In this document: piece after piece, positions 33,210-41,277 of the stretch
Layout of the letters: each line of letters begins with the position of its first letter
Position numbering within the stretch: position 1 is the first letter of the stretch
Assembly: GCF_036013955.1 (NCBI RefSeq)
Contig: NZ_CP107903.1
Location: forward strand, 1,860,001-1,924,000
Source: Streptomyces sp. NBC_00459
GTDB lineage: Bacteria > Actinomycetota > Actinomycetes > Streptomycetales > Streptomycetaceae
Reading direction: 5' to 3'
Length of the DNA: 64,000 bases
Notes under the pieces: generated by a model
Database searches by the model: none
What the model saw: the letters and a program-made list of their open reading frames with translations, nothing else
What the model was told of the DNA's origin: nothing
Program-made: the position numbers and the translations under genes

Positions 33210-33959
33210 GTGACCTCCTTCGCGCCGGACTCGATAGTCCTGAACCGCAAACTGCCGCTCTGGTACCAGGTTTCGCAATCACTGCGCGCCTCGATCCTCG
33301 GGCGCTCCTCGCGGGACCCGCTGCGGCTGCCCACCGAGGAGCAGTTGGCGGCGCACTACGGCGTGAGCGTGCTCACCATGCGGCAGGCGCTGAAGGAGCT
33401 TGAGGACGAGGGCCTGATCAGCCGCCACCGCAGGCGCGGCACGTTCATCGAGCCGGACGCCCAACGAGGCGCTCCCGTACGACTGCTGGGCTCGGTCGAC
33501 GCGATCGTGGCGCAGCAGTCCGGCATGACGACCGAACTCCTCGGCCACGGCAGCGTGCCCGTGCCCTCCGAACTCGCCGAGTACTTCCCGGATCTCGTGG
33601 AGGTGGCCACGTACCACCGGCTGCGCGGCGACGAGGAGACCGGCGAGCCGACCAACCACGCCCGCAACTACGTCCGTCCGGAACTCGCCGAGCGCATCGA
33701 CCGGCGGGATCTGGTGCGCTGGCCGATGACCAAGGTCCTGCGGGACATCGTGGGCGCGGACATCAGCCGCATCACGGACACCGTCCAGGCCCGCCTCGCG
33801 GACCCGGAGACGGCCCGACTGCTCAGGGTCCCGCTGCTCAGCCCGATCCTGCACTACACGGGCGTCGCGTACGACGAGTCGGGCCGGGTCCTGGACGTGG
33901 CCGTCATCCACTACCGGGGCGACCGTTTCTCCTTCACGGTGACTCTGGATGCGACCTAG
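33210..33959 (+). CDS. GntR/HutC-type regulator with UTRA domain
   Basis: A 249-residue regulator. A GntR winged helix (LPLWYQVSQSLRASILGR, then LPTEEQLAAHYGVSVLTMRQ and EGLISRHRRRGTFIEP) is joined to a C-terminal UTRA ligand domain (about residues 90-249), as in HutC/FarR-type proteins that sense small metabolites. GTG 33210 is preferred over TTG 33186 because acgga lies about nine bases upstream. Its place behind hmgA suggests control of aromatic amino acid degradation (inference). A CGACCGGTACGGAT sequence shared with the site at 31053 lies in the gap just before it. Confidence 0.88.
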   Translation: MTSFAPDSIVLNRKLPLWYQVSQSLRASILGRSSRDPLRLPTEEQLAAHYGVSVLTMRQALKELEDEGLISRHRRRGTFIEPDAQRGAPVRLLGSVDAIVAQQSGMTTELLGHGSVPVPSELAEYFPDLVEVATYHRLRGDEETGEPTNHARNYVRPELAERIDRRDLVRWPMTKVLRDIVGADISRITDTVQARLADPETARLLRVPLLSPILHYTGVAYDESGRVLDVAVIHYRGDRFSFTVTLDAT

Positions 33960-33987
33960 AACCGGGGCAAGGGGGGCGCGTCGTACG

Positions 33988-35163
33988 ATGCCCAGCGTGA
34001 CGCCCGACGACGACGCTCCGCTGCTCGCGGACCTCATGCCGTGGTCCGTCTCACCGCCACGGCTGGGCCGGGGGTGGCCGACGGCACCGGACGCGGCATC
34101 CCTGAAGGGACGCTGGGACGCCCTGATGAAGGCCGAAGGGCCGGACCGCGAGGCCCTGTTCGAGCCGACGCGTTCACGCACCCTCCACTCGGCGGTCGGA
34201 CAGCTGCCGGGCCGGCACGGCGGCACGGAGAAACTCGCCCGCGCCACCGGCCCCTGCGCGGAGCCGGTACGGGTCCTGCGGGCCCCCTTCGACGAGCAGT
34301 GGCTGATCCCGGACCACCGGCTGATCGACGCGGCGCGCCCGGAGTTGTGGCGGGTGGCGGACGAACGGCAGGTGTTCGTCTCCGAGGCGGTGGCCTCGCC
34401 ACCCACCTCCACAGGGCCACTGCTGCTCGCCTCGTCCCTGCTGCCCATGATCCGCCCGGGCCGGATCCGCCCGCTGTACCGGCGGCCCGACGGCACCGAA
34501 CCCAACCTGGCCCCGGGCCTGTTGGACCACCTCACCGACCGCCTGGGCCACCGCCCCGACCCGGTCGACCTCCTCGCCTGGGCCCTGATCGCCGTACGCC
34601 CAGGGCTCACCGTCCCGCTCACCGCCGACCCCGAACTCTGGTCCCGGGGTGTCGGGTTGGGCCGCCGGGTGCTGTGGCTGATGCGACGGGACGGCCAGCG
34701 CCCCAAGCTGCCCGGCGGCCGGCGCCCCTATGTGCGGTCGCCGCTGCCCTCCCGCCCGGTCACCGTCCACTACGACCGCGACGAGGAGACCCTCCAGATC
34801 GACGACGGCCGAATCTCCCCGGTACCACCCGAGGCATGGGACTTCGAGGTGGGCGGGGAACGGGTGCTGGAGCAGTGGTTCGCGGTGCGGATGCCCGGCC
34901 CCGCCGAGCCCGGCACACTGGAGGCGATCCGGCCCGCGACCTGGCCGCAGCCCTGGACCTCCGAGCTGCTGGAGCTGATCACCGTGCTGGCACTGCTGGC
35001 GGAACTGCGTCCGCAACAGGCCGAGTTGACGGTGAAGACCCCGATCACGGCGACTGAGCTACGGACGGCGGGTGTATTTCCGGTGCCGGACAGGGCACGC
35101 CGACCGGCATCGGTGTTGGATCACCAGGAGGAGGGCCCGGAAGGCCAGTTCACGCTGCTCTGA
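33988..35163 (+). CDS. Stand-alone type ISP restriction-modification specificity-like protein
   Basis: A 391-residue soluble protein. It carries the C-terminal specificity-domain signature of type ISP enzymes (LlaBIII family), for example VRVLRAPFDEQWLIPDHRLI, LWRVADERQVFVSE and NLAPGLLDHLTDR. It lacks the helicase and DNA methyltransferase parts (no FxGxG or NPPY-type motif), and no partner genes lie nearby. A role in DNA recognition is inferred from the family. Stand-alone versions are common in Streptomyces and their function is unknown. ATG 33988 overlaps nothing; an earlier in-frame ATG at 33949 would overlap the GntR gene. Confidence 0.75.
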   Translation: MPSVTPDDDAPLLADLMPWSVSPPRLGRGWPTAPDAASLKGRWDALMKAEGPDREALFEPTRSRTLHSAVGQLPGRHGGTEKLARATGPCAEPVRVLRAPFDEQWLIPDHRLIDAARPELWRVADERQVFVSEAVASPPTSTGPLLLASSLLPMIRPGRIRPLYRRPDGTEPNLAPGLLDHLTDRLGHRPDPVDLLAWALIAVRPGLTVPLTADPELWSRGVGLGRRVLWLMRRDGQRPKLPGGRRPYVRSPLPSRPVTVHYDRDEETLQIDDGRISPVPPEAWDFEVGGERVLEQWFAVRMPGPAEPGTLEAIRPATWPQPWTSELLELITVLALLAELRPQQAELTVKTPITATELRTAGVFPVPDRARRPASVLDHQEEGPEGQFTLL

Positions 35164-35171
35164 CCAACGGA

Positions 35172-35222
35172 AGGGGCACGGGGAACCGCGCGCTCAGCCA
35201 CAACGAACCCGCACCCGGCAGC
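35172..35222. repeat. GGGGCGCGGGG-type intergenic repeat (family B, copy 3)
   Basis: aaggggcacggggaaccgcg, then cgctcagccacaacgaaccc, matches copy 2 at 17615 nearly base for base. It begins nine bases after the stop of the ISP-domain gene and ends before the convergent TetR gene, a terminator position. Confidence 0.75.
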
Positions 35223-35227
35223 GAACC

Positions 35228-35941
35228 TCACCCTCGCGGCGCAAACCCGTCGAGCACCCGCAAAAGCATCCGCTCGAACACCGCCTCCAGATCGATCGGC
35301 CCCGCGTCCTCCATGAACGCCGCCGCCATCCTCGGGTACGCCCCGCTCGCCACCTGCCCCCCGAGATACCCGATCCGCATCGCGTTCTCCTGCTCCTCCG
35401 ACCACGGAAGGGACCGCACCCGCTCGGCCGTCGCCAGCTCGTTGCCGACGTACGTCGTCACCAGGCCGTTGAGCATCGCGATCAGCTCGATCTTCGTGGC
35501 GTAGGTGGCATCGAACGAGTCGAGGCAGGTCAGACAGTGTTCGAGATAGCGCAGGGCGTTGGGGCTGAAGCCGTACACCGGTGACATCAGGCGCGGCAGC
35601 CAGGGGTGGCGCCGCATGAGGGTCCGCGTCTGGTGGGCCACCCGCAGCATGTCGGCGCGCCAGTCGCCCGAGGGCTCCCACAGCTCGTGCTCGCCACTGA
35701 TGGCGTCAACCATCAGCTCGTACAGGTCCTCCTTGCGGGGGACGTAGTTGTAGAGCGACATCGTGCCGCAGCCCAGTTCGGCCGCGACATGCCGCATCGA
35801 GGCCGCGTCGAGCCCCTCCGCGTCCGCGATCCGCACCGCGGCTGCCGCGATGTCGGCGCGGCTGTACGCGGCCTTCGGACCACGGCCCGCGCGCTCGGGA
35901 CGGGCCCAGATCACTTCGGGTACGGCGGCTCGGCCGGCCAT
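35228..35941 (-). CDS. TetR-family regulator of the ABC exporter
   Basis: A 237-residue TetR regulator with an N-terminal extension, a helix-turn-helix (IADAEGLDAASMRHVAAELG then CGTMSLYNYVPRKEDLYEL) and the TetR_C_1 domain typical of drug-efflux repressors. It is divergent from the ABC exporter genes. Two copies of TACGTAC-N3-GTACGTA-type operators lie in the gap and in the first codons of the exporter gene, so it is very likely the repressor of the exporter and of itself. Confidence 0.9.
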   Translation of the reverse strand: MAGRAAVPEVIWARPERAGRGPKAAYSRADIAAAAVRIADAEGLDAASMRHVAAELGCGTMSLYNYVPRKEDLYELMVDAISGEHELWEPSGDWRADMLRVAHQTRTLMRRHPWLPRLMSPVYGFSPNALRYLEHCLTCLDSFDATYATKIELIAMLNGLVTTYVGNELATAERVRSLPWSEEQENAMRIGYLGGQVASGAYPRMAAAFMEDAGPIDLEAVFERMLLRVLDGFAPRG

Positions 35942-35970
35942 TGATCATCACCTCGACCACCCATCGTAGT

Positions 35971-35987
35971 TACGTACGGCGTACGTA
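35971..35987. promoter_or_regulatory. TetR operator 1, TACGTAC-GGC-GTACGTA
   Basis: A perfect inverted repeat with seven-base arms and a three-base centre, in the gap between the divergent TetR and ABC exporter genes. Its layout fits a TetR dimer site. Confidence 0.75.
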
Positions 35988-36005
35988 GTGCGCTATGGTC
36001 ACCTC

Positions 36006-36950
36006 ATGACTACTACGTACACTGTACTTAGTGAGGGCTTGGAGAAGGCTTTCGGGAAGGTCCATGCCGTGCGTGGGCTGGACCTGGCCGTGGCCGAGGG
36101 GTCCGTGTGCGGGCTGCTGGGACCGAACGGCGCCGGCAAGACCACGGCGGTACGGCTGCTCACCACGCTGCTGCGGCCCGACGCGGGCTCGGCGCGCATC
36201 GCGGGGCACGACCTCGTGCGGGAGGCGGCTGCCGTACGGCGCCGGATCGGCGTCACCGGGCAGTACGCGTCGGTGGACGGGGACCTCACCGGCCGCGAGA
36301 ACCTACGGCTGTTCGCCCGGCTGCACCGGGTGAGAGGTCCCGCCGCGCGTGCCGACGAACTGCTCGACCGCTTCGGACTGGCCGACGCCGCCGACCGGCC
36401 CGCGGCCACCTACTCGGGCGGGATGCGCCGCCGCCTCGACCTCGCGGCGAGCCTGGTGAAGCGTCCCGAGGTGCTCTTCCTGGACGAGCCCACGACGGGG
36501 CTCGACCCTGCGGCCCGCAACCAGATCTGGGCGGCCGTGCGCGGGCTGAAGGACGAGGGTACGACTGTTCTGCTGACCACTCAGTACCTGGAGGAGGCCG
36601 ACCGGCTCGCCGACGAGATCGCCCTCGTGGAGCACGGCCGGGTCGCCCACTCAGGATCTCCCGCCCAACTGAAGGCGCTCATCGGCTCGTACGCCGAGGT
36701 TGTGACAGCCGATGCCGACGCGCTGCTCCGCGCGGCGGGAGTTCTGGACCAACTCACCGGTTCCGAACCGGCTTTGGACCGCGACCGGCTCGTCGTCGGC
36801 GCGGTCACCACCGACCCGACGGTCACCCTTCCCCGGCTGGTACGCGAACTCGACGCCGCAGGAGTGGCGTTGCTCGACGTGAGTCTGCGTCCGCCCACCC
36901 TCGACGACGTGTTCCTCCGCCTGACCGAGCGCAAGGAGCTTGCCGCGTGA
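36006..36950 (+). CDS. ABC exporter ATP-binding protein (DrrA-type)
   Basis: A 314-residue ATPase of the daunorubicin-resistance type. Walker A is GPNGAGKTT, the signature is YSGGMRRR and Walker B is VLFLDEPTTGLDP; the C-terminal extension (about residues 220-314) is of the DrrA kind. It supplies energy for the membrane partner encoded at 36947. ATG 36006 (MTTTYTVLSEG) is chosen; the first codons carry the second operator TACGTAC-ACT-GTACTTA (36014-36030). The stop overlaps the permease start by four bases. Confidence 0.93.
   Translation: MTTTYTVLSEGLEKAFGKVHAVRGLDLAVAEGSVCGLLGPNGAGKTTAVRLLTTLLRPDAGSARIAGHDLVREAAAVRRRIGVTGQYASVDGDLTGRENLRLFARLHRVRGPAARADELLDRFGLADAADRPAATYSGGMRRRLDLAASLVKRPEVLFLDEPTTGLDPAARNQIWAAVRGLKDEGTTVLLTTQYLEEADRLADEIALVEHGRVAHSGSPAQLKALIGSYAEVVTADADALLRAAGVLDQLTGSEPALDRDRLVVGAVTTDPTVTLPRLVRELDAAGVALLDVSLRPPTLDDVFLRLTERKELAA
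36014..36030. promoter_or_regulatory. TetR operator 2 inside the ABC ATPase start, TACGTAC-ACT-GTACTTA
   Basis: It differs from operator 1 at one arm position and in the centre, and lies 43 bases from it centre to centre, about four helical turns. It overlaps codons 3-9 of the ATPase gene, so a bound repressor could block elongation or help form a loop. Confidence 0.65.
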
Positions 36951-37768
36951 GCACGTTGACGTCCACGACCTCCCCGCCCTCCGCGATCTCCGCCCTGGCG
37001 TACGACGGTACGGCCATGCTGGGCCGGCATCTGCGGCGGCTGCGGCACAACCCGGGGCTGCTGATCCTCACCCAGTCCATGCCGGTCACGATGCTGCTGT
37101 TCTTCGGGTACGTCTTCGGCAGTGCCCTCGCGATGCCCGGCGAGGACTACCGGGCCTTCCTCGTACCGGGGTTGCTGGTGGCGACCGCCGCCAACGGCAT
37201 CATGACGGGGATGTTCCAGGCGGCCCAGGACACCCACCGGAGCGTGACCGACCGGCTCCGCACGCTGCCGATCAGCAGGGCCGCCGTACCGCTCGGGCAG
37301 GCTCTCGCGGACCTCGTGGTCACCGCCGCCGGGACCGTGCCGTTCCTCCTTGTCGGGCTTGCGGTGGGTTGGCGGATCGAGGGGTCGGCGTTGCGGGCGG
37401 CGGGTGCGGTGGGGTTGTTGCTGCTCTTCCGGTTCGCCACGACGTGGATCGGGATCCACCTCGGGCTGCTCTCCCGCAGCGAGGAGGCGGCCGGTCAGCT
37501 GGGCGGGGCGACCTTCCTTCTGCCGCTGCTGTCGAACGCGTACATTCCGACGGACGGTCTGCCGGGGTGGCTGCGGACGCTCGCCGAGTGGAACCCGATC
37601 AGCGCGGTCGCGACGGCGATGCGGGAGTTGTTCGGGAACGCGCCGGCCCCGGTGGACGGCGCGTGGCCGGTCGTCCACCCTGTCGCCGGGTCGCTGGCGT
37701 GGTGCGGGGTGCTGATCGTGGTGTTCCTGCCGCTGGCCGTACGGCGGTACGCGGAGGGCGAGGGCTGA
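36947..37768 (+). CDS. ABC exporter permease (DrrB-type)
   Basis: A 273-residue ABC-2 membrane protein with six predicted helices (for example LLVATAANGIMTGMF and GAVGLLLLFRFATTWIGIHL). The conserved region SEEAAGQLGGATFLLPLLSN and YIPTDGLPGWLRTLAEWNPI is the DrrB/ABC-2 signature. The GTG start sits in the four-base overlap with the ATPase gene. Together they should export a hydrophobic drug or metabolite. Repeat family A (37789-37959) follows the stop. Confidence 0.93.
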   Translation: MSTLTSTTSPPSAISALAYDGTAMLGRHLRRLRHNPGLLILTQSMPVTMLLFFGYVFGSALAMPGEDYRAFLVPGLLVATAANGIMTGMFQAAQDTHRSVTDRLRTLPISRAAVPLGQALADLVVTAAGTVPFLLVGLAVGWRIEGSALRAAGAVGLLLLFRFATTWIGIHLGLLSRSEEAAGQLGGATFLLPLLSNAYIPTDGLPGWLRTLAEWNPISAVATAMRELFGNAPAPVDGAWPVVHPVAGSLAWCGVLIVVFLPLAVRRYAEGEG

Positions 37769-37788
37769 CCCGTTCGGGCCGTTGTTCT

Positions 37789-37959
37789 CGCCCCCGAACA
37801 CCCGCTCCTCAAACTCCGGAGAGGCTGAAATGCCGGCGCCGGCCCGCACATCCAGCCCGTCCGGCGTTTGAGGACAAGGCCCGTTCAGGGCCGGAGGGGG
37901 GTCCGGGGGCGCAGCCCCCAGGTTCAGGATGGGACGGGCAGGGGCGACGGGGGCGAAAA
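37789..37959. repeat. Large inverted-repeat intergenic element (family A, copy 2)
   Basis: The right half (from CAGCCCGTCCGGCGTTTGAG at about 37853 through GGGGGCGCAGCCCCCAGGTT and onwards) matches copy 1 at 6674-6899 closely; the left arm is shorter and more diverged (CGCCCCCGAAC, CTCCTCAAACTCCGGAG). The element stands between two same-direction genes (ABC permease and CoA transferase), so it may end transcription of the exporter operon. Confidence 0.8.
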
Positions 37960-37977
37960 CCCGACATGATCGTCCGC

Positions 37978-39168
37978 ATGGAACCCCTCCCCCTCGCCGG
38001 CCTCACCGTCGTCACCCTCGAACAAGCCGTCGCCGCCCCCTTCGCCACCCGTCAGCTCGCCGACCTCGGCGCCCGGGTCATCAAGGTGGAGCGGGTCGAC
38101 GGCGGCGACTTCGCGCGGGCGTACGACACCGCCGCCCACGGTCTCGCCTCGCACTTCGTGTGGTGCAACCGGGGGAAGGAGTCCCTCGCGCTCGATGTGA
38201 AGGATCCTCGGGGACTCGGCGTCGTCCAGCGACTGATCGCCGACGCCGACGTGTTCGTGCAGAACCTCGCCCACGGCGCCGCCGCCCGCCTCGGCCTCGA
38301 CGCGGCGACCCTCTGCGCCGCGCACCCCCGGCTGATCGCCGTGGACATCTCGGGATACGGGCCGTCGGGACCGTACGCCGGCAAGCGGGCGTACGACATG
38401 CTCGTGCAGTGCGAGGCCGGGCTGGTGTCGGTGACCGGGACGCCCGGGCAGCCGGTGAAGGCCGGGATTCCGGCGGCGGACATCGCGGCCGGCATGTACG
38501 CGTTCTCCGGGGTGTTGGCGGCGCTCGTACGGCGGGGCGTGACCGGGCGGGGCGGCCCGGTGGAGGTGTCGATGCTGGACGCGCTCGCCGAGTGGATGGG
38601 GCACCCCCTGCACCACGCGATGCACGACGGCACTCCGCCGGCACGCACCGGCCTCGCGCACGCCGTCATCGCCCCGTACGACTCCTACGCGACGTCGGAC
38701 GGCGGACGGGTGCTGCTCTCGGTGCAGAACGACCGCGAGTGGCGGCGGCTGGCCGAACAGGTGCTGGGGCGGCCCGAGTTGGGGTCCGATCCGGCGTACG
38801 CGACGAACGCGGCACGGGTGGAGAACCGGGAGCGGACCGACGCCCACGTGGCCGCGGCTCTCGGTGCGCTGGACGTCGATGAGGCCCTGGCGCGGCTGGA
38901 GGGGGCCGGGGTCGCGTGCGCACGACTCAGGGACGTACAGGAGGTGGCGGAGCATCCGCAGTTCGCGGCCCGGGACCGGTGGCGGGAGGTGGGTTCACCG
39001 GTGGGGCCGTTGCGCGCACTGCTGCCCCCGATCACCCTGCCGGGCGGGGCCGAGGCGCGGATGGGCGCTGTGCCCGCGCTCGGGGAGCACACCGACGAAC
39101 TGCTGCGTGCCGTGGGGATGACGGACGAGGGGATCGCAGCACTGCGCCGGGACGGTGTGATCGCCTGA
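37978..39168 (+). CDS. CaiB/BaiF family CoA transferase
   Basis: A 396-residue class III CoA transferase. The family motifs are present: LEQAVAAPFATRQLADLGARVIKVER, VWCNRGKESLALDVKDPRG, AVDISGYGPSGPYAGKRAYD and GMYAFSGVLAAL. It moves CoA from an acyl-CoA to a carboxylic acid; the substrates are unknown. ATG 37978 gives MEPLPLAGLTVVTLEQ; ATG 37966 is possible (MIVRMEP). There is no clear ribosome binding site because repeat family A ends directly in front. The gene is separate from the other acyl-CoA genes in this window. Confidence 0.92.
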   Translation: MEPLPLAGLTVVTLEQAVAAPFATRQLADLGARVIKVERVDGGDFARAYDTAAHGLASHFVWCNRGKESLALDVKDPRGLGVVQRLIADADVFVQNLAHGAAARLGLDAATLCAAHPRLIAVDISGYGPSGPYAGKRAYDMLVQCEAGLVSVTGTPGQPVKAGIPAADIAAGMYAFSGVLAALVRRGVTGRGGPVEVSMLDALAEWMGHPLHHAMHDGTPPARTGLAHAVIAPYDSYATSDGGRVLLSVQNDREWRRLAEQVLGRPELGSDPAYATNAARVENRERTDAHVAAALGALDVDEALARLEGAGVACARLRDVQEVAEHPQFAARDRWREVGSPVGPLRALLPPITLPGGAEARMGAVPALGEHTDELLRAVGMTDEGIAALRRDGVIA

Positions 39169-39264
39169 GCACGGGCATGGAACGACTGGACGAACGACCG
39201 GACGGTGGACGGGTTCGGTGACCCGGTGAACCATGGACGGCGTGGGGACGCCGACACGGTCCGT

Positions 39265-39534
39265 TCAGCGCCCGCCGAACAGGGTGCGGCTCAGACGGCG
39301 CAGCGGGGCGAAGAGCGAGAGCCTGCTGACACGCGCGCCGAGGTCGCTGCGCTGCTTCACGGTGTCCCGTGAGGTGAGTTCACGCATCAGCGAGGTCGCC
39401 TCCGCCGTCTCACGCTGCGGGACGGCGGGCCCCGACAGCACCGAGAGATGGCGGTCTAGTCGTGCCTTGGTGGCACTGCTCCCGCACGTGATCGCAGGGA
39501 CGCGCGCCCTGCTGTGCATCGTTATCTGTTCCAT
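39265..39534 (-). CDS. Small hypothetical protein
   Basis: An 89-residue basic protein (MEQITMHSRARVPAITCG, then RQETAEATSLMRELTSRD-type sequence). The ribosome binding site ggggagtgac before ATG 39534 is good. No domain, signal or helix pattern is recognised. It follows the anti-sigma gene on the same strand after a 115-base gap, and converges on the CoA transferase gene. Confidence 0.6.
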   Translation of the reverse strand: MEQITMHSRARVPAITCGSSATKARLDRHLSVLSGPAVPQRETAEATSLMRELTSRDTVKQRSDLGARVSRLSLFAPLRRLSRTLFGGR

Positions 39535-39649
39535 GTCACTCCCCACCCGTACGAGTCCACCCGGCCCGGGCAGGTTAACCCTATCGCTCCCCCGGGGCAC
39601 TCGTGTATCTCGGCCACAGGATTCACCTTCCCCACAAGGGTGTTGACGA

Positions 39650-40501
39650 TTACTCTCCGAATCCAACCGATTCCAGGGCGAGTTGGACAACTGGTGCGCT
39701 GGTGGGCTGCTCTGAGCCCCCATCGGGTTCAACGGTCACAGCGAGTGATGTGGCCGACTTGTCGAGACCGGTCGCGACCAAGGGCGTGTCGCCCTTGAAG
39801 AGTCCCAGGGAGCGCGGTTGCACATCAGGGCGCATGAGCCACAGTTGGCGCACGCGGTCGCTCGGCAGTTCCCCGTACCCACTGAGGGTCACCACCGCTC
39901 GGCCTTCGGACGCGGAGGCGATCGCGGTGATCCCCTGGCCCTGCGCGTCCCGGTCCGAGGTCGCCCGCGCGTCGGGAGCTGACAGAACGTCGGCAATCTC
40001 ACGTGCCTGGGCCTGCGCGGTGTCCAGCTTGTCCTGGGTCTGCGTGTTCTGTACGGCGAACAGCGCGGCGACGACGAGGGCGGCTGCCGCCGTGAGCGTG
40101 GCCAGCGGGGCGAACAAGGGGCGCATGCGGGGCGCACGGCGGACCGGCGGCAGCGGTTCGGTGCCCCACACATGCCCCGGCAGTTGGTGGCTCCGCCTGC
40201 GGGGCGCCTCGGCGGAGCGGCCGGGGGCGCGCGCCGGGGAGTTCCCGGGGGACTCCTGCGGAGTCGCGCGTACGGCGGACAGGACCCGGTCGCGCATGGC
40301 GAACGGGGGCGGCGCGGCCGTGGACCAGGCCAGCCGGACCGTGTCCTCGGACAACAGGCGCACCTCGGCGGTGCAGGCGTCGCAGCGGGTCAGATGCTTC
40401 TCGAAGCGGCGCCGCTCGTCGCCCTCCAGGGCGTCGAGAGCGTAGGGGGCGGCGAGGGAGTGGAGATCCTCGCGACGGAACAGTCTGCCGAGCGCGCTCA
40501 T
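39650..40501 (-). CDS. Anti-sigma-K factor (RskA-like)
   Basis: A 283-residue membrane protein. The N-terminal anti-sigma domain carries a zinc-finger-like His-x3-Cys-x2-Cys (HLTRCDAC, residues about 36-43). One transmembrane helix (residues about 133-155, LATLTAAAALVVAALFAV) is followed by an external domain (SLGLFKGDTPLVATGLDKSA, the RskA C-terminal family). It should hold SigK at the membrane until a signal leads to proteolysis. The start overlaps the sigK stop by four bases (ATGA), the usual coupling for a sigma/anti-sigma pair. Confidence 0.9.
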   Translation of the reverse strand: MSALGRLFRREDLHSLAAPYALDALEGDERRRFEKHLTRCDACTAEVRLLSEDTVRLAWSTAAPPPFAMRDRVLSAVRATPQESPGNSPARAPGRSAEAPRRRSHQLPGHVWGTEPLPPVRRAPRMRPLFAPLATLTAAAALVVAALFAVQNTQTQDKLDTAQAQAREIADVLSAPDARATSDRDAQGQGITAIASASEGRAVVTLSGYGELPSDRVRQLWLMRPDVQPRSLGLFKGDTPLVATGLDKSATSLAVTVEPDGGSEQPTSAPVVQLALESVGFGE

Positions 40502-41085
40502 GCGACACCTCCCAGGCATTCGCGCAGCCGGGTCAGTCCGTCGCGCATCCGTGTCTTCACCGTGCCCAGCGGAAGCGAGAGCCGCTCCGCCACCTCACGG
40601 TACGTATAGCCCTCGTAGTAGGCGAGGGTGACCGACTGGCGTTGCAGGGTGGTCAGCCTGTCCAGACAGCGGCGCACCCATTCGCGCTCCATCCCGGCCT
40701 CCACCTCCTCGGCCACGTGGTCGAAGGCGGGACGGTGGGAGCGCTGGGCCTCGCGCTGCTCACGCTCACCGGCCGCGCGGGCGCTGCGCACCCGGTCGAC
40801 GGCCCGGCGGTGCGCGAGCGTGAGTATCCAGGACAGGGCACTGCCCTTCCTGGGGTCGAACCGGGGTGAGGAGCGCCAGAGTTCGAGCAGGACCTCCTGG
40901 GACACCTCCTCCGACTGCGCCGGGTCCCGCACCACGCGCCGCACCAACCCGAACACCGGCCCGGACACGATCCCGTACAGCTCTTCGAAGGCCTTCTGGT
41001 CTCCCCCGGCCACGAGAACCAGAAGCTCGTCCGCTCCCACCCGCGTCCCCTCTCTATGGCCGCACACGGCCCCTCCCCGCTCCAT
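40498..41085 (-). CDS. sigK: ECF sigma factor, SigK type
   Basis: A 195-residue ECF sigma factor with region 2 (FEELYGIVSGPVFGLVRRVV then SEEVSQEVLLELWRSSPRF) and region 4 (LDRLTTLQRQSVTLAYYEGY then TYREVAERLSLPLGTVKTRM). The order sigK then rskA-like matches SigK systems. The start is uncertain. An upstream ATG at 41112 coincides with a SigK-like -10 box (ACGAAT), so a transcript from that promoter would start later; ATG 41085 or GTG 41097 (aagg upstream) are then better. The family member in Mycobacterium recognises CCATCC and CCGAAT, which are also found here. Confidence 0.9.
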   Translation of the reverse strand: MERGGAVCGHREGTRVGADELLVLVAGGDQKAFEELYGIVSGPVFGLVRRVVRDPAQSEEVSQEVLLELWRSSPRFDPRKGSALSWILTLAHRRAVDRVRSARAAGEREQREAQRSHRPAFDHVAEEVEAGMEREWVRRCLDRLTTLQRQSVTLAYYEGYTYREVAERLSLPLGTVKTRMRDGLTRLRECLGGVA

Positions 41086-41110
41086 CACGCTTGTCACCGT
41101 CACCTTAGGC

Positions 41111-41137
41111 ATTCGTAGCGATCCTGCCTCCGGATGG
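41111..41137 (-). promoter_or_regulatory. SigK-like promoter in front of sigK itself
   Basis: On the minus strand: CCATCC (plus strand 41132-41137), 15 bases, then ACGAAT (41111-41116). This is a full match to the mycobacterial SigK -35 consensus and a one-base mismatch to the -10 (CCGAAT), suggesting autoregulation. Confidence 0.6.
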
Positions 41138-41210
41138 GTACGGATCCGGTGCCCCCGAAACGCGGGTGGGTCACCTCCCAAACGTTTTCAAGAAAGTTTT
41201 CAGGTTCGAC

Positions 41211-41237
41211 CAATCCGCATCCGGGAGGGCTCCGAAT
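41211..41237 (+). promoter_or_regulatory. SigK-like promoter in front of the DUF4331 gene
   Basis: CAATCC (41211-41216), 15 bases, then CCGAAT (41232-41237). The -10 is a perfect match to the mycobacterial SigK consensus, and the -35 is one base off, with the same spacing as the opposite-facing promoter at 41111-41137. The ATG of the DUF4331 gene follows at 41278. Confidence 0.6.
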
Positions 41238-41277
41238 CCCCGTCGTCAGGCAAGTTGACACGGTGAGGACGGACGGC

